NCBI GenBank assembly: GCA_964019135.1
Contig: OZ025249.1
Location: 14,781,088 to 14,845,087 of the forward strand
Source of the DNA: Arenicola marina
Taxonomy: Eukaryota; Annelida; Polychaeta; Arenicolidae
Reading direction: 5' to 3'
Length of the DNA: 64,000 bases
Shown here: positions 1 through 9,853 of the stretch, piece after piece
Numbering within the stretch: position 1 is the stretch's first letter
Layout of the letters: the number at the start of each line of letters is the position of its first letter
Notes under the pieces: generated by a model
Seen by the model: the letters and a program-made list of their open reading frames with translations, nothing else
Databases searched by the model: none
Told to the model about the DNA's origin: nothing
Position numbers and translations under genes: made by a program

Positions 1-45
1 TCCAGAATCTCTATGCTTTATCATTGGGCCACTGTTTCGTCAGTC

Positions 46-90
<45 letters not shown>

Positions 91-1085
91 TGTCTGTGAG
101 CACGATAACTGTCGAACACTTGCAGCTATCGTTGTCAAACTTCGCCAACAGATGCCAGTCTAATCTCAGGCCAAGTTCGTTGCCAGGTGAAATCGGTCAA
201 TCGTCAACGTCACGGTGACGTCATACGTCCAAAACACATTTTCCGGTCTAACTCGCTCAGTATTACAGCTAGAAACACGAATAAAAACGCTCTTATCTCC
301 GTTAATATTAAAGCTAAAGGTCTCTGGTAAGTTTCAGAATGTGCTACTAATTAGGGCGCAGTTTTCATGTATTGTCCACTTTTTGATGCGTATACTAATT
401 TTCGAGTAAAATGAGCTGATCAGTTTTGAGGAAAACGCACTAAATGACCTCTGTCAGTGTTTTCGCTTTTTGACCCATTTACCTTTAAGCTATCGCTATG
501 ACTTTCCAATATGTCATAGAAATATGAACTGAGATGACTTGTGTTGAATCTTAGAGTGTTCTAATGCGTCACCTGACGTCACGATGACGTCACTTTTGGT
601 ACTTACCAAAAATCGGCAAAAATCGGAAAAAAATCATAAAAATAGTAGGTCAGTTGTAGGAAACGAGGTTCCCCTTATAGCTGCAAAGTAAAAACGATAC
701 GTTCCTATCTTACTTCCGGTTCCAGGGCCGACGGCATTTCTCTATGGGACTTTTGTGGCGTTTCGACGTTCCAAGGGCCATAACTCGGTTAATAATTGAG
801 CTTGGGAGCCCAGATTTGGCATGAAGCGAGAGAGAGATGGCAAGTTGACCCGCGGAAATCGCGATATAATTGCTCTAGGACGCTTAGTTTGACCGCTAGA
901 GCGCTCGCGAGAGTTGCACCCCCCTTTGGCGAGGTTCCCATTATGAGTGAACGGCGATATCGACCGGCATTCCTTACTCGTCGATGGCCGATAGCGACGC
1001 TAGAGAGTCGGGACTGGTTGCAAAAGACACGCTCTTTGACCCAAAGTCGATTTTCGTCATCATCAGTGTCCTCACTGACTTCTTG
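1..1085 (+). repeat. M-type unit M0, left end cut by window
   Basis: This is a divergent M-family unit. It has a (TG)n tract, then a CRE-bearing segment near 206-240, then an M body containing the TTAATATT and CTAGAGAT-like motifs. It ends in the L/M terminus: ATTTTCGTCAT, a TCAGTG-TCCT-CACTGA hairpin at 1063-1078, and CTTCTTG at 1085. The bases from about 790 onward resemble the T1 body of S units (CGCTTAGTTTG, GCTCCCATTATGAGT-like motifs). No gene is visible. The true left boundary is unknown. Confidence 0.7.
51..89 (+). repeat. (TG)n dinucleotide microsatellite
   Basis: An uninterrupted TG run of about 19 repeats is followed by TCTGTCTG. It occupies the position that (GTCT)n or (TATG)n takes in the heads of the other units, so it is probably the M0 head microsatellite. 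Confidence 0.9.
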
Positions 1086-1087
1086 TT

Positions 1088-1115
1088 ATGACGAAAATTG
1101 AAATTTTCAATTTTC
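1088..1115 (+). repeat. L-family head inverted repeat and palindrome
   Basis: Bases 1088-1098 read ATGACGAAAAT, the exact reverse complement of ATTTTCGTCAT in the unit's tail (3695-3705). The overlapping segment 1093-1115 is a perfect odd palindrome with 11-bp arms (GAAAATTGAAA) around a central T. Equivalent palindromes start L2 (35546), L3 (45690) and L4 (61589). The layout matches the 5' subterminal inverted repeat described for Helentron-type elements; that link is inference. Confidence 0.75.
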
Positions 1116-1144
1116 GGCATATGTCGGTTGGTCGTGTTTGTGTG

Positions 1145-1196
1145 TATGTATGTATGTATGTATGTATGTATGTATGTATGTATGTATGTATGTATG
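1145..1196 (+). repeat. (TATG)13 microsatellite in L1 head
   Basis: Thirteen perfect TATG repeats follow the head palindrome. The same site has only three repeats in L2 (35605-35616), L3 and L4, so L1 has expanded or the others have contracted. Confidence 0.9.
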
Positions 1197-1642
1197 TCTG
1201 TCCCACTCGAAAACGGGAAGTCTCTTTGTGGCCTAACTGCTACATGTATCGTTTCGCAATCTTTAACATCTTATAGCCAGCTAATAGGGCTACAACATTC
1301 TCGTCACGCAGGTCGAAAGGTCAAAGGTCAAGGTCACAGCGATTTTGTGAAAAAAAACCTGAAAACGCTTATATCTCCGTTAATATTAAAGCTAGAGATC
1401 TCGAATTAGTTTCAGAATGTGCCCCTCTTTCCGGTGCACTGTTCGGGTATTGTTCACTTTTTGATGCGTAATACTCATTTTCGAGGAAAATGAGGTAATA
1501 GGTTTTGCGGAAAACGCACTAAATGACCTCTGTCAGTTTTTTCGCTTTTTGGCACACTTGCCATAAAGCGATCGCTATGATGTTCAAATATGTCATAGAA
1601 ATATGAATTGTGATGACTTGCGTTGAATCTTAGAATTTTCTG

Positions 1643-1672
1643 ATACGTCACGTGACGTCACGATGACGTCAC
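1643..1672 (+). promoter_or_regulatory. CRE/E-box-like cluster (motif only)
   Basis: Two perfect TGACGTCA octamers (1653-1660 and 1664-1671) sit beside CACGTG (1649-1654). The first octamer is the consensus for CREB/ATF-type bZIP factors and the hexamer for bHLH-ZIP factors. The cluster recurs in M0, M1, L2, M2, L3 and L4, sometimes with single-base losses. It may be an ancestral part of the element rather than an active site. Confidence 0.45.
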
Positions 1673-2910
1673 TTTTGGTAATTACAAAAAATCATCAAAA
1701 ATCAGAAAAAAATCACAAAAATGCGAGAGTAGCATTATATTGTAGGAAAAGTAGTTCCTCGTATAGCTACAAACTAAAAACAATACGTTCCTATCTTACT
1801 TCCGGTTCCAGGGCCGGGGGAATTTCTCTATGGGACTTCCCATGTTAAAAGGGCTGTATCTTTAGGCTGGGAAAAAATGTTTTGTCGCGTATGTCGCAAG
1901 TGCCTCCAGCAAACCACACTGGGATTTTTGTCTTAGTTAAACATGATACCTAGTAGCAACAGTGCTTATCATATGCAATTGGAGAAAAAAGTGACGTCAC
2001 AGGATTTTTTTAAAATTTGGCCCATGGTGAAAGATACGGCTTTTTGGTGTTAGCAGAGGCTCCCACGGGCGTCCTATTCAAGCCATCACTCAATGCTGGC
2101 AGCTGTGGATGGATAATACTAAGCTGAATCATAATCTGTCAATATGGTTCCATAGCCACATTACTTTTCGGTATATAGTCGAAATCGTTTAACATGGGAT
2201 TCTATGGGGAAAAATGAACTTGATCGAATATGACCTACTTCCGCTCAAGCTATTTCAGTCTCCTTCGCCACACAGTGAGATTATATCACCTTAAAGCAAG
2301 TTATAAGAAAAACACGGCGATCTCTGTATTACTTTTTGTTTCCATGGCAACGAAGCCACTGGCCTAATGATAAACATACAGATTCTGGCCATTTAGAGAA
2401 AAATCGTCAGAAATCAGATACAAATGCTAAAATTGCATTCTTTTCGCCAACTAGTTGCCAATAAGCATCTTCAGATCACTTAGTGCTTTAATTAGGCGGA
2501 GGTTGTCTAGTTATGGTGCTAGAGCGCTCCGAAGTGGGACGACACCTTTGCGGGGCCCCCAATGATGAGTGAATGGAGATTGTGTCCATCTTGAAAAAAT
2601 CGTCAAAAATCAGAAAAACAAGCTAGAGCTGTGATGTTTGCGTCAAATGGTAGGGAACATTGATGGTCAGAAAAATAGTAAAAGAAACAAATGAGTTGCT
2701 ATATCACTTCGCTTACAGTGTTCTTTGTTCTTGTCGTCGGTCTCCGTGTTTCCGCAATGATAAGCTAATGCAATTTTTGACCATTTCGCCAAGCCATAGC
2801 TGAAGGACTAATCTTACTATCGGCTAGCTCTTTAATCGAATAAGTTGTGGCAGTAAAGCTTGGCATATTGCCGCTTGGACGTTGTCGTGCGTCATGTTAT
2901 AACGTCCCCA

Positions 2911-2926
2911 TGACGTCATGACGTCA
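2911..2926 (+). promoter_or_regulatory. Two abutting CRE octamers
   Basis: TGACGTCATGACGTCA is two perfect CREs end to end. It is kept in L2 (37331-37346) and M2 (39898-39913). In L3 (47477-47492) and L4 the second octamer is broken to TGACGTTA. A further single CRE follows at 3064-3071. Confidence 0.45.
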
Positions 2927-3485
2927 CATATCTTACGTAGGCTATTACTCAGCTATTACAAGGTATGGCGACTTTCGGGTTGCTTGACGTTGCAGGTCGT
3001 GTTCAGGGACAGTTTGTGCCGTGTGTAACTTTTTTGGTGCAGGGGATAAGTATGCGTCAAAAATGACGTCATAGCTAACGTGCTCCTACGACATGTTGGA
3101 TTTGCTTCATGTTCAGCCACTTTGGCAATAGCTGTCATAGCCCGAGTTGATACGTAGGTATAGTAAAGAAAGAGAAGCCATCTTAAGCATTTTCGCAATC
3201 GTCAAATGGCGTCATGTCGCGTCACGATGACGTATTATTGGATAAAACGTAAAATTCGTAGCGCTATTCATAATGTGTCAAGCAATCGCTCTTGAGAAAA
3301 CAAAATTTCATGTTCACTTAAACTCTAATATGGCATTAAATTGGCGGGCGGAAGATGCGTTACACGACGCGATCCTCACGTCACCGGCACAAAGAACGGT
3401 TTTACGTGTAATTCCGTTAATATCGGTTAATTGCTCATTGCACATTGCTGAAAATAGAGCCTGCGGTGCGCACGTTGTCGGATGA

Positions 3486-3605
3486 ATGCTCTATTTGGCT
3501 TAAATTTCCCGTTGTACGCGCTGTTTAGCCCGAATTGTCCCGTATACGCGCTGTTTATCCAAAATTGCCCCCTATATGCGCTGTTCAGCTCAAATCGCAA
3601 TATAG
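3486..3605 (+). repeat. 30-bp minisatellite, 4 copies
   Basis: Four consecutive 30-bp repeats start at 3486, 3516, 3546 and 3576, with the shared core GCGCTGTTTA and some divergence. Because 30 is a multiple of three the array stays open on both strands, giving repetitive translations such as LYALF. I treat those as by-products. The same array is at 37901-38020 in L2. Confidence 0.85.
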
Positions 3606-3694
3606 AAATGGCCCTCATTCCCTTAATAATCATCGTGGACGGTCGCGGTTTCGATCAACATGTTCAGATAGACACGCTCTTCGACCTAGAGTCG

Positions 3695-3730
3695 ATTTTC
3701 GTCATCATCAGTGTCCTCACTGACTTCTTG
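3695..3730 (+). repeat. L-family 3' terminus: inverted repeat plus hairpin
   Basis: ATTTTCGTCAT (3695-3705) is followed by the hairpin TCAGTG-TCCT-CACTGA (3708-3723) and CTTCTTG. The same terminus ends M0, L1, M1, L2, M2 and L3. A subterminal inverted repeat followed by a short hairpin near the 3' end is the pattern known for Helentrons/HINEs. Confidence 0.7.
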
Positions 3731-4753
3731 GTTCTTTGTCGGTCTTCCCGTCCAAAAGGCGTGTATGTCTGTCTCACTCGAGAATTGCAAGTCTCATTGC
3801 GTCCTACCAACCGTATACATTAATTCGCATTAATTTGTGCCTGATAGCTTAGCGATAGGGCTACAATATACACGTCACGCAGATCGAAAGGTCAAAGGTC
3901 AAGGTCACGGCGATGTTTTGACAAAAATCATTAAACACGCCTATATCTCCGTTAATATTAAAGCTAGAGATCTCTGGTAAGTTTCAGAATGTGCTACTAA
4001 TTACGGCGCAGGTTTCATGTATTGTTCACTTTTTGATGCGTATATTCATTTTCGAGTAATATGAGCTCAGAAGTTTTGAGGAAAACGCACTAAATGACCT
4101 CTGTCAGTGTTTTCGCCCGATGACCCATTTACCTTCAAGTTATCGCTATAAGGGTCTAATATGTCATAGAAATATGAACTGAGATGATTTGTGTCGAATC
4201 TTAGAGTGTTTTGATGCGTCACGTGACGTCACGATGACGTCACTTTTGGTACTTACCAAAAATCGTCTAAAATCTGAAAAAAATCATAAAAATGCCGGAG
4301 TAGCGTCATTTTGTAGGAAACGAGGTTCCCCTTATAGCCACAAATTAAAAACGATACGTTCCTATCTTACTTCCGGTTCCAGGGCCGACGGCATTTCTCT
4401 ATGGGACTTTTGTGGCGTTTCGACGTTCATAGGGCCATAACTCGGTTAATAATTGAGCTAGGGAACCCAGATTTGGCATGAAGCGAGAGAGAGATGGCGG
4501 CTTATCTATGGTAAATCTCACCAGATTTGCCCTAGGACGCTTAGTTTGGCCGCTAGAGCGCTCGCAAGAGTTGCACCCCCCTTTGCTGAGGCTCCCATTA
4601 TGAGTGAATAGCGATATCGACCGGCACTCCTTACTCGTCGATGGCCGCCGTTCGCTTAATAGCGACGCTAGAGAGTCGGGACTGGTCGCAAAGTACACGC
4701 CCTTTGACCCAAAGTCGATTTTCGTCATCATCAGTGTCCTCACTGACTTCTTG
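3731..4753 (+). repeat. M-type unit M1
   Basis: It starts directly after an L terminus with a head lacking the hairpin (GTTCTTTGTCGGTC) and only a short TGTATGTCTGTCTC tract. It carries an AGGTCA cluster near 3885-3905, TTAATATT at 3952-3959 and a double CRE near 4218-4242. From about 4430 the body is homologous to the S T1 body (GGCCATAACTCGGTTAAT). It ends in the L/M terminus. No gene is seen. Confidence 0.75.
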
Positions 4754-4754
4754 T

Positions 4755-4783
4755 TAAGACGAAAATTTTCAATTTTCGTCTTA
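4755..4783 (+). repeat. S-family head hairpin (representative)
   Basis: This is a perfect inverted repeat: 13-nt arms TAAGACGAAAATT and AATTTTCGTCTTA around a TTC loop. I count 29 copies of this hairpin, alone or in tandem, at S heads and just upstream of L2, L3 and L4. The loop is TTC or TCC while both arms stay perfect. The right arm AATTTTCGTCTT also occurs in every S tail, so the left arm forms an inverted pair with the tail. Confidence 0.85.
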
Positions 4784-4926
4784 TGTCGGTGTGTTCCGTT
4801 TGTCTGTCTGTCTGTCTGTGTGTAACGCGGGGCATTATCTTTCGAATGCCTTAAGATATCGACTTCCAAATTCACAGAAAGATGCGGAATGGCAATCGTC
4901 AGGCTAAGTTCGTAGATGGGCCATGT

Positions 4927-4945
4927 AGGTCAAAGGTCAAGGTCA
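4927..4945 (+). promoter_or_regulatory. Nuclear-receptor-like half-site cluster (motif only)
   Basis: AGGTCAAAGGTCAAGGTCA holds three AGGTCA half-sites. The first pair is a direct repeat with one-base spacing (DR1, the HNF4/RXR/COUP-type consensus). The last overlaps TCAAGGTCA, the ERR/NR5A monomer consensus. A version of this string, or of the second cluster near 5266-5310, is in every S unit. Function is not shown. Confidence 0.4.
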
Positions 4946-6159
4946 CAGGAATTTTTCGAAATTCGCTTAACCATTGGTAGATAGGACCAAAAATCGGCAA
5001 AATCGCTATAGCGTTCCGAGTTTTTGCTTAATGACGCTCAAAATTAAATCACGTATTGAGTTCACAGGTACCTTGTATACGGCGTTTCAGTTTTGAAAAT
5101 CCTTCGAATAGTTCTTCTGCTAAAAATTCCCAAAATTTAACATGGGATCCCACGGCAGCATTTTGGCGGGAACATGATCTCAATTTCTCCGTGAAGGTTA
5201 CAAGTGAGACAAACGTCACCGGGCGTGATACATGACATCAGTAATTGGGCACGAATAACTATATTGGTCAAGGTCACGCTTCCAAGATCAAGGTCACAGC
5301 AAGGTCAAGGTCACGAAACAGATTATCCCGCGGTACTCCGTTCATATCGGGTCTAGAGATTCGCTGTTTGGTTGAGAGTATTCGTCGGGGAGAGGCGGTG
5401 ACGAACTACTCGCTCAGATTTTTCCGGGTACTGAACGATTTTCGAGTAATCGGCCAATCAATATTCAGCGTACGTGTCAAGTGGCGTTTTGAACTTTGCA
5501 AGGCCATAACTCGGTCAATATTTGAGCTAGGGAGCCCAGATTTGGCATGAATGGAGAGAAAAATGTGACCTAGGCTGATCGAAACCACCTCAGAATTGCT
5601 CTAGGACGCTTAGTTTGGCCGCTAGAGCGCTCGCAAGAGGTGCACCCCCCTCCATGCCGACGCTCCCATTATGAGTCAACGGGCGATATGGACCGGCACT
5701 GTTTCGGGGTTGCGATGGCCGCCGTTCGCTTAATAGCGACGCTAGAGAGTCGGGACCGGTTGCAAAAGACGGGCAAACGTCGACTTGGGTATGGAATCCG
5801 CCTTCGCTTTTAGCTTATCACGCTTAGTTCCGCCGCTAGGGGGCTCCGTAATTCACCGATGACGAGTCCGAGAAGAGCGATTAGGGCGCGACCAAGGACG
5901 CGTAGAAAGTCGTGATTTGAACGTATTCACTCTAAACGAAGGCCTCGACCTGGAAAAATAGCCCGCGTTCAACAGCAGCCGTTAGATGGCGCTCGTCCAG
6001 TACATCACGATCCATTTTGGGCTAATTTGCGCTTTCAGCCAGCAATTTGGCCTCAGTACTACAGCTTTAAGGGGGCGATATGGTCTCCAACGCCAGGCTG
6101 AACAACCAATGAGCGAGCGGCGATGGGTCTTAACATAGTCGAATTGGTCCCATAACCCA

Positions 6160-6199
6160 AATTTTCGTCTTCCTTCTCAAGCTGTGCTTGACGGTCTAG
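6160..6199 (+). repeat. S-family 3' terminus, b-type (representative)
   Basis: AATTTTCGTCTT (6160-6171) is followed by the hairpin TCAAGC-TGT-GCTTGA (6177-6191) and CGGTCTAG. The end CTAG fits the CTRR rule of canonical Helitron 3' ends, 4 nt downstream of the hairpin. In a-type units the loop is TCT and the end is CCGTCTCG, which does not fit CTRR. The stem is unchanged in both. Confidence 0.7.
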
Positions 6200-7173
6200 G
6201 TCTGTCTGTATGTGTGTCTGTCCGTTTGTAACGTAACGCATTATCTTTCGAATGCCTTAAGCTATCGACTTCCAAATTCACAAAAAGATGCGGAATGGCA
6301 ATCGTCAGGCTAAGTTCGTAGATGGGCTATGTAGGTCAACGGTCAAGGTAACAGGAATTTTTCGAAATTCGCTTAACCATTGAAAGATAGGACCAAAAAT
6401 CGGAAAAATCGCTATAATGTTCGCAGTTTTCATTTAACCACGCTGAAAATTATTTCACGTATTGGGCCCATAAGTACCTTCTATACCGTCTTTCATTTGT
6501 GCAAATCGCCCAAACAGTTTTCCTGCTAAAAATTCCCAAAGTTTAACATGGGACCATATGGGAGCATTTTGGCGGGAATCAGGCCTCCTTAATTTCTCCA
6601 TGAAGGGGACATGTCAGACAAACGACACGTTGCGTCAGACATGACATTAGTATTTGGGCGTAAAATATTACATTGACCAAGGTCACGCTTCCAAGGTCAA
6701 GGTCACATCAAGGTCAAGGTTACGAAACATGTATTCCCGCGTAACTTCGTTAATATTTGGTCTAGAGATTCGCGGTTCGTTTCAGAGTATTCTTCAGAGA
6801 GATACGCAAAAGTAATGTGCCCTCAGATCTCACCTCACATTTATAGTTTTCGAGTAATTGGATGATCAATTTTGACATTGCCGAAAGCGCAAAAAATTCG
6901 CTGTGACTACATAAATGCAGGTAGATGACTCATATGTGGTGGCATACGTACCCATATTACTGACATCATGTATGCCAAATACCATCAAAATCGAACCAGT
7001 AGTTTCGACGCTGGCAAATAATCACACTTTAACATGGCCAAGCCCATTATAAAGCCTCGACACGCCAAATGACTGACGGCGTGCCAACGTCATGAAATGG
7101 GTCTTAACATAGTCGAATTGGTCCCATAACCACAATTTTCGTCTTCCTTCTCAAGCTCTGCTTGACCGTCTCG
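6200..7173 (+). repeat. S unit S2 (a-type, T2 body)
   Basis: A short unit of 974 bp. The head has no hairpin, only a short GTCT tract and the a-type GTAACGTAACGCATT. The T2 body replaces the T1 middle with a segment ending in CGCCAAATGACTGACGGCG. The tail is a-type (CTCG). No gene is seen. Confidence 0.8.
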
Positions 7174-7373
7174 TTAAGACGAAAATTTTCAATTTTCGTC
7201 TTATGTCGGTGTGTTCGGTTTGTTAAGACGAAAATTTTCAATTTTCGTCTTATGTCGGTGTGTTCGGTTTGTTAAGACGAAAATTTCCAATTTTCGTCTT
7301 ATGTCGGTGTGTTCGGTGAATCTTTAAGACGAAAATTTCCAATTTTCGTCTTATGTCGGTGTGTTCGGTGAAT
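7174..7373 (+). repeat. Tandem array of four head hairpin units
   Basis: Perfect hairpins lie at 7175-7203, 7224-7252, 7273-7301 and 7325-7353, with periods of 49, 49 and 52 bp. Each is followed by ATGTCGGTGTGTTCGG. The first two have TTC loops and the last two TCC loops, so the array joins two hairpin lineages. It is the longest hairpin run in the window. Confidence 0.9.
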
Positions 7374-8354
7374 CTGTCTGTCTGTATGTGTGTCTGTCCG
7401 TTTGTAACGTAACGCATTATCTTTCGAATGCCTTAAGCTATCGAATTCCAAATTCACAAAAAGATGCGGAATGGCAATCGTCAGGCTAAGTTCGTAGATG
7501 GGCTATGTAGGTCAACGGTCAAGGTCACAGGAATTTTTCGCAATTCGCTTAACCATTGATAGATAGGAACAAAAATCGGCAAAATCTCTATAGCGTTCCG
7601 AGTTTGTACTTAATGACGCTCAAAATTCATTCACGTATTGGGCTCATAGGTACCTTATATACGGTGTTTCAATTTTGAACATCGTCCGCATAGTTCTTCT
7701 GCAAAAAATCCCCAACGTTTAACATGGGACCCTATGGGAGCATTTTGGCGGGAATCAGGCCTCCTTAATTTCTCCATGAAGGGGACATGTCAGACAAACG
7801 ACACGTTGCGTCAGACATGACATTAGTATTTGGGCGTAAAATATTATATTGACCAAGGTCACGCTTCCAAGGTCAAGGTCGCATCAAGGTCAAGGTTACG
7901 AAACATGTATTCCCGCGTAACTTCGTTAATATTTGGTCTAGAGATTCGCGATTCGTTTCAGAGTATTCTTCAGAGAGATACGCAATAGTAATGTGCCCTC
8001 AGATTTCACCTCACGTTTATAGTTTTCGAGTAATTGGATGATCAATTTTGACAATGCCGAAAACGCAAAAAATTCGCTGTGACTACATTAATGCAGGTAG
8101 ATGACTAATATGTGGTGGAATATGTACCCATATTACTGACATCATGTATGCCAAATGCCATCGAAATCGAACCAGTGGTTTCGACGCTGGCAAATAATCA
8201 CACTTTAACATGGCCAATCCCATTATAAAGCCTCGATACGCCAAATGACTGACGGCGTGCCATGCCAACGTCATGAAATGGGTCTTAACATTCTCGCATT
8301 GGTCCCATAACCCCAATTTTCGTCTTCCTTCTCAAGCTCTGCTTGACCGTCTCG
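7174..8354 (+). repeat. S unit S3 (a-type, four head hairpins, T2 body)
   Basis: Same body as S2, but the head carries four tandem hairpin units before the GTCT tract. The tail is a-type. No gene is seen. Confidence 0.8.
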
Positions 8355-8403
8355 TTAAGACGAAAATTTCCAATTTTCGTCTTATGTCGGTGTGTTCGGT
8401 GAA

Positions 8404-8444
<41 letters not shown>

Positions 8445-9853
8445 ATGTGTGTCTGTCCGTTTGTAACGTAACGCATTATCTTTCGAATGCCTTAAGCTAT
8501 CAACTTCCAAATTCACAAAAAGATGCGGAATGGCAATCGTCAGGCTAAGTTCGTAGATGGGCTATGTAGGTCAACGGTCAAGGTAACAGGAATTTTTCGA
8601 AATTCGCTTAACCATTGAAAGATAGGACCAAAAATCGGAAAATTCGCTATAATGTTCGCAGTTTTCATTTAACCACGCTGAAAATTATTTCACGTATTGG
8701 GCCCATAAGTACCTTCTATACCGTCTTTCATTTGTGCAAATCGCCCAAATAGTTTTCCTGCTAAAAATTCCCAAAGTTTAACATGGGACCCTATGGGAGC
8801 ATTTCGGCGGGAATCAGGCCTCCTTAATTTCTCCATGAAGGGGACATGTCAGACAAACGACACGTTGCGTCAGACATGACATTAGTATTTGGGGGTAAAA
8901 TATTATATTGACCAAGGTCACGCTTCCAAGGTCAAGGTCACATCAAGGTCAAGGTTACGAAACAGACTTCCCCGCGGTACTCCGTTAATATCGGGTCTAG
9001 AGATTCGCTGTTTGTTTGAGAGTATTCGTCAGGGAGAGGCGGTGACGCAGCACTCGCTCAGATTTTTCCGGATACTGAAGGATTTTTGAGTAATCGGCCA
9101 ATCAATATTCAGCGTACGTGTCAAGTGGCGTTTTGAACTTTGCAAGGCCATAACTCGGTTAATATTTGAGCTAGGGAGCCCAGATTTGGCATGAAGCGAG
9201 AGACAGATGTAGTATTAAGCAGGCGAAATCGCGATAGAATTGCCCTAGGACGCTTAGTTTGGCCGCTAGAGCGCTCGCAAGAGGTGCACCCCCCTCCATG
9301 CCGACGCTCCCATTATGAGTCAACGGGCGATATGGACCGGCACTCTTTCGGGGTGGCGATGGCCGCCGTTCGCTTAATAGCGACGCTAGAGAGTCGGGAT
9401 TGGTTGCAAACGACGGGCAATAGTCGACTTGGGTATGAAAACCGCCTTCGTTTTTTTCCTATCACGCTTAGTTCCGCCGCTAGGGGGCTCCGTAATTCAG
9501 CGATGAAGAGTACGAGAAGAACGTTTAGAGCGTGACCAAGGACACGTAGAAAGTCGGGATTTGAACGTATTCACTCTAAACGACGCCCTCGACCTGGAAA
9601 AATAGCCCGCGTTGAACAGCAGCCGTTAGATGGTGCTCGCTCATCCAGCACACCACGATACTGGGGTTCCATTTTGGGCTAATTTGCGCTTTCAGCCAGC
9701 AATTTGGCCTCGCTACAGCGTTCAGTGGGCGATATGGTCTCGAACGCCAGGCTGAACAACCAATGAGCGAGCGGCGATGGGTCTTTAAATGGTCGAATTG
9801 GTCCCATAATCCCAATTTTCGTCTTCCTTCTCAAGCTCTGCTTGACCGTCTCG
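8355..9853 (+). repeat. S unit S4 (a-type, T1 body)
   Basis: The head has one hairpin (8356-8384) and ten TCTG repeats (8404-8443). The T1 body contains two internal TTAATAT/CTAG blocks 174 bp apart (8985 and 9159). The tail is a-type (inverted repeat 9814-9825, hairpin 9831-9845). The part after the microsatellite matches S9 at a constant offset of 8,129 bp. Confidence 0.85.

Larger units (their letters stand above)
1086..3730 (+). repeat. L-type unit L1 (full length, 2.6 kb)
   Basis: The head is a palindrome followed by (TATG)13. The body then carries an AGGTCA cluster near 1317-1337, a TCCGTTAATATT/CTAGAGAT block near 1376, CRE/E-box clusters at 1643-1672 and 2911-2926, and a 30-bp minisatellite at 3486-3605. 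It ends in the L/M terminal hairpin and CTTCTTG. The tail segment from about 3330 (ATTAAATTGGCGGGCGG onward) is shared only with L2; L3, L4 and M2 carry an S/M-like tail there instead. No coding gene is seen. Confidence 0.8.
4754..6199 (+). repeat. S unit S1 (b-type, no h2 block, T1 body)
   Basis: The head has one hairpin (4755-4783) followed by (TCTG)n and GTAACGCGGGGCATT. The body is T1 with two AGGTCA clusters. The terminus is at 6160-6199. It recurs at 56757-58202 with only scattered mismatches. The 101-codon frame at 5245-5550 begins at TTG and is not credible as a gene. Confidence 0.85.

Noticed and set aside
1048..1078. Hammerhead-like string on the minus strand of L/M tails (CTGATGATGACGAAA)
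   Set aside because: The CTGATGA and GAAA boxes are present but only four bases apart, so stem II cannot form, and the bases next to the would-be cleavage site do not pair. M2 has CTGATTA at this place.
5245..5550. 101-codon frame recurring in many S units
   Set aside because: It begins at TTG and runs through the AGGTCA repeat cluster, giving a low-complexity start. There is no credible eukaryotic start or domain.
5855..5915. Second hammerhead-like arrangement in T1 (CGATGACGAGTCC ... GTAGAAAGTCGTG)
   Set aside because: The first box reads CCGA instead of CTGA, two extra bases precede GAAA, and a-type units do not preserve the possible stem.
4754..6199. Classic cut-and-paste transposon with terminal inverted repeats
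   Set aside because: The inverted repeats are subterminal and short, no target-site duplication flanks the units, and the 3' end carries a separate hairpin. This fits Helentron-like ends better.
7174..7373. CRISPR-like array (regular palindromic repeats with spacers)
   Set aside because: The spacers are the same sequence in each unit, and the context is a eukaryotic satellite without cas genes.
9191..9535. ATG-started 114-codon frame repeated in S4, S6-S10, and in S5 with a 3-codon in-frame loss
   Set aside because: In b-type units the same ATG meets a stop after eight codons. Changes among copies are not biased to silent sites by eye, and the peptide matches no family I know. It persists because the units are recent copies.
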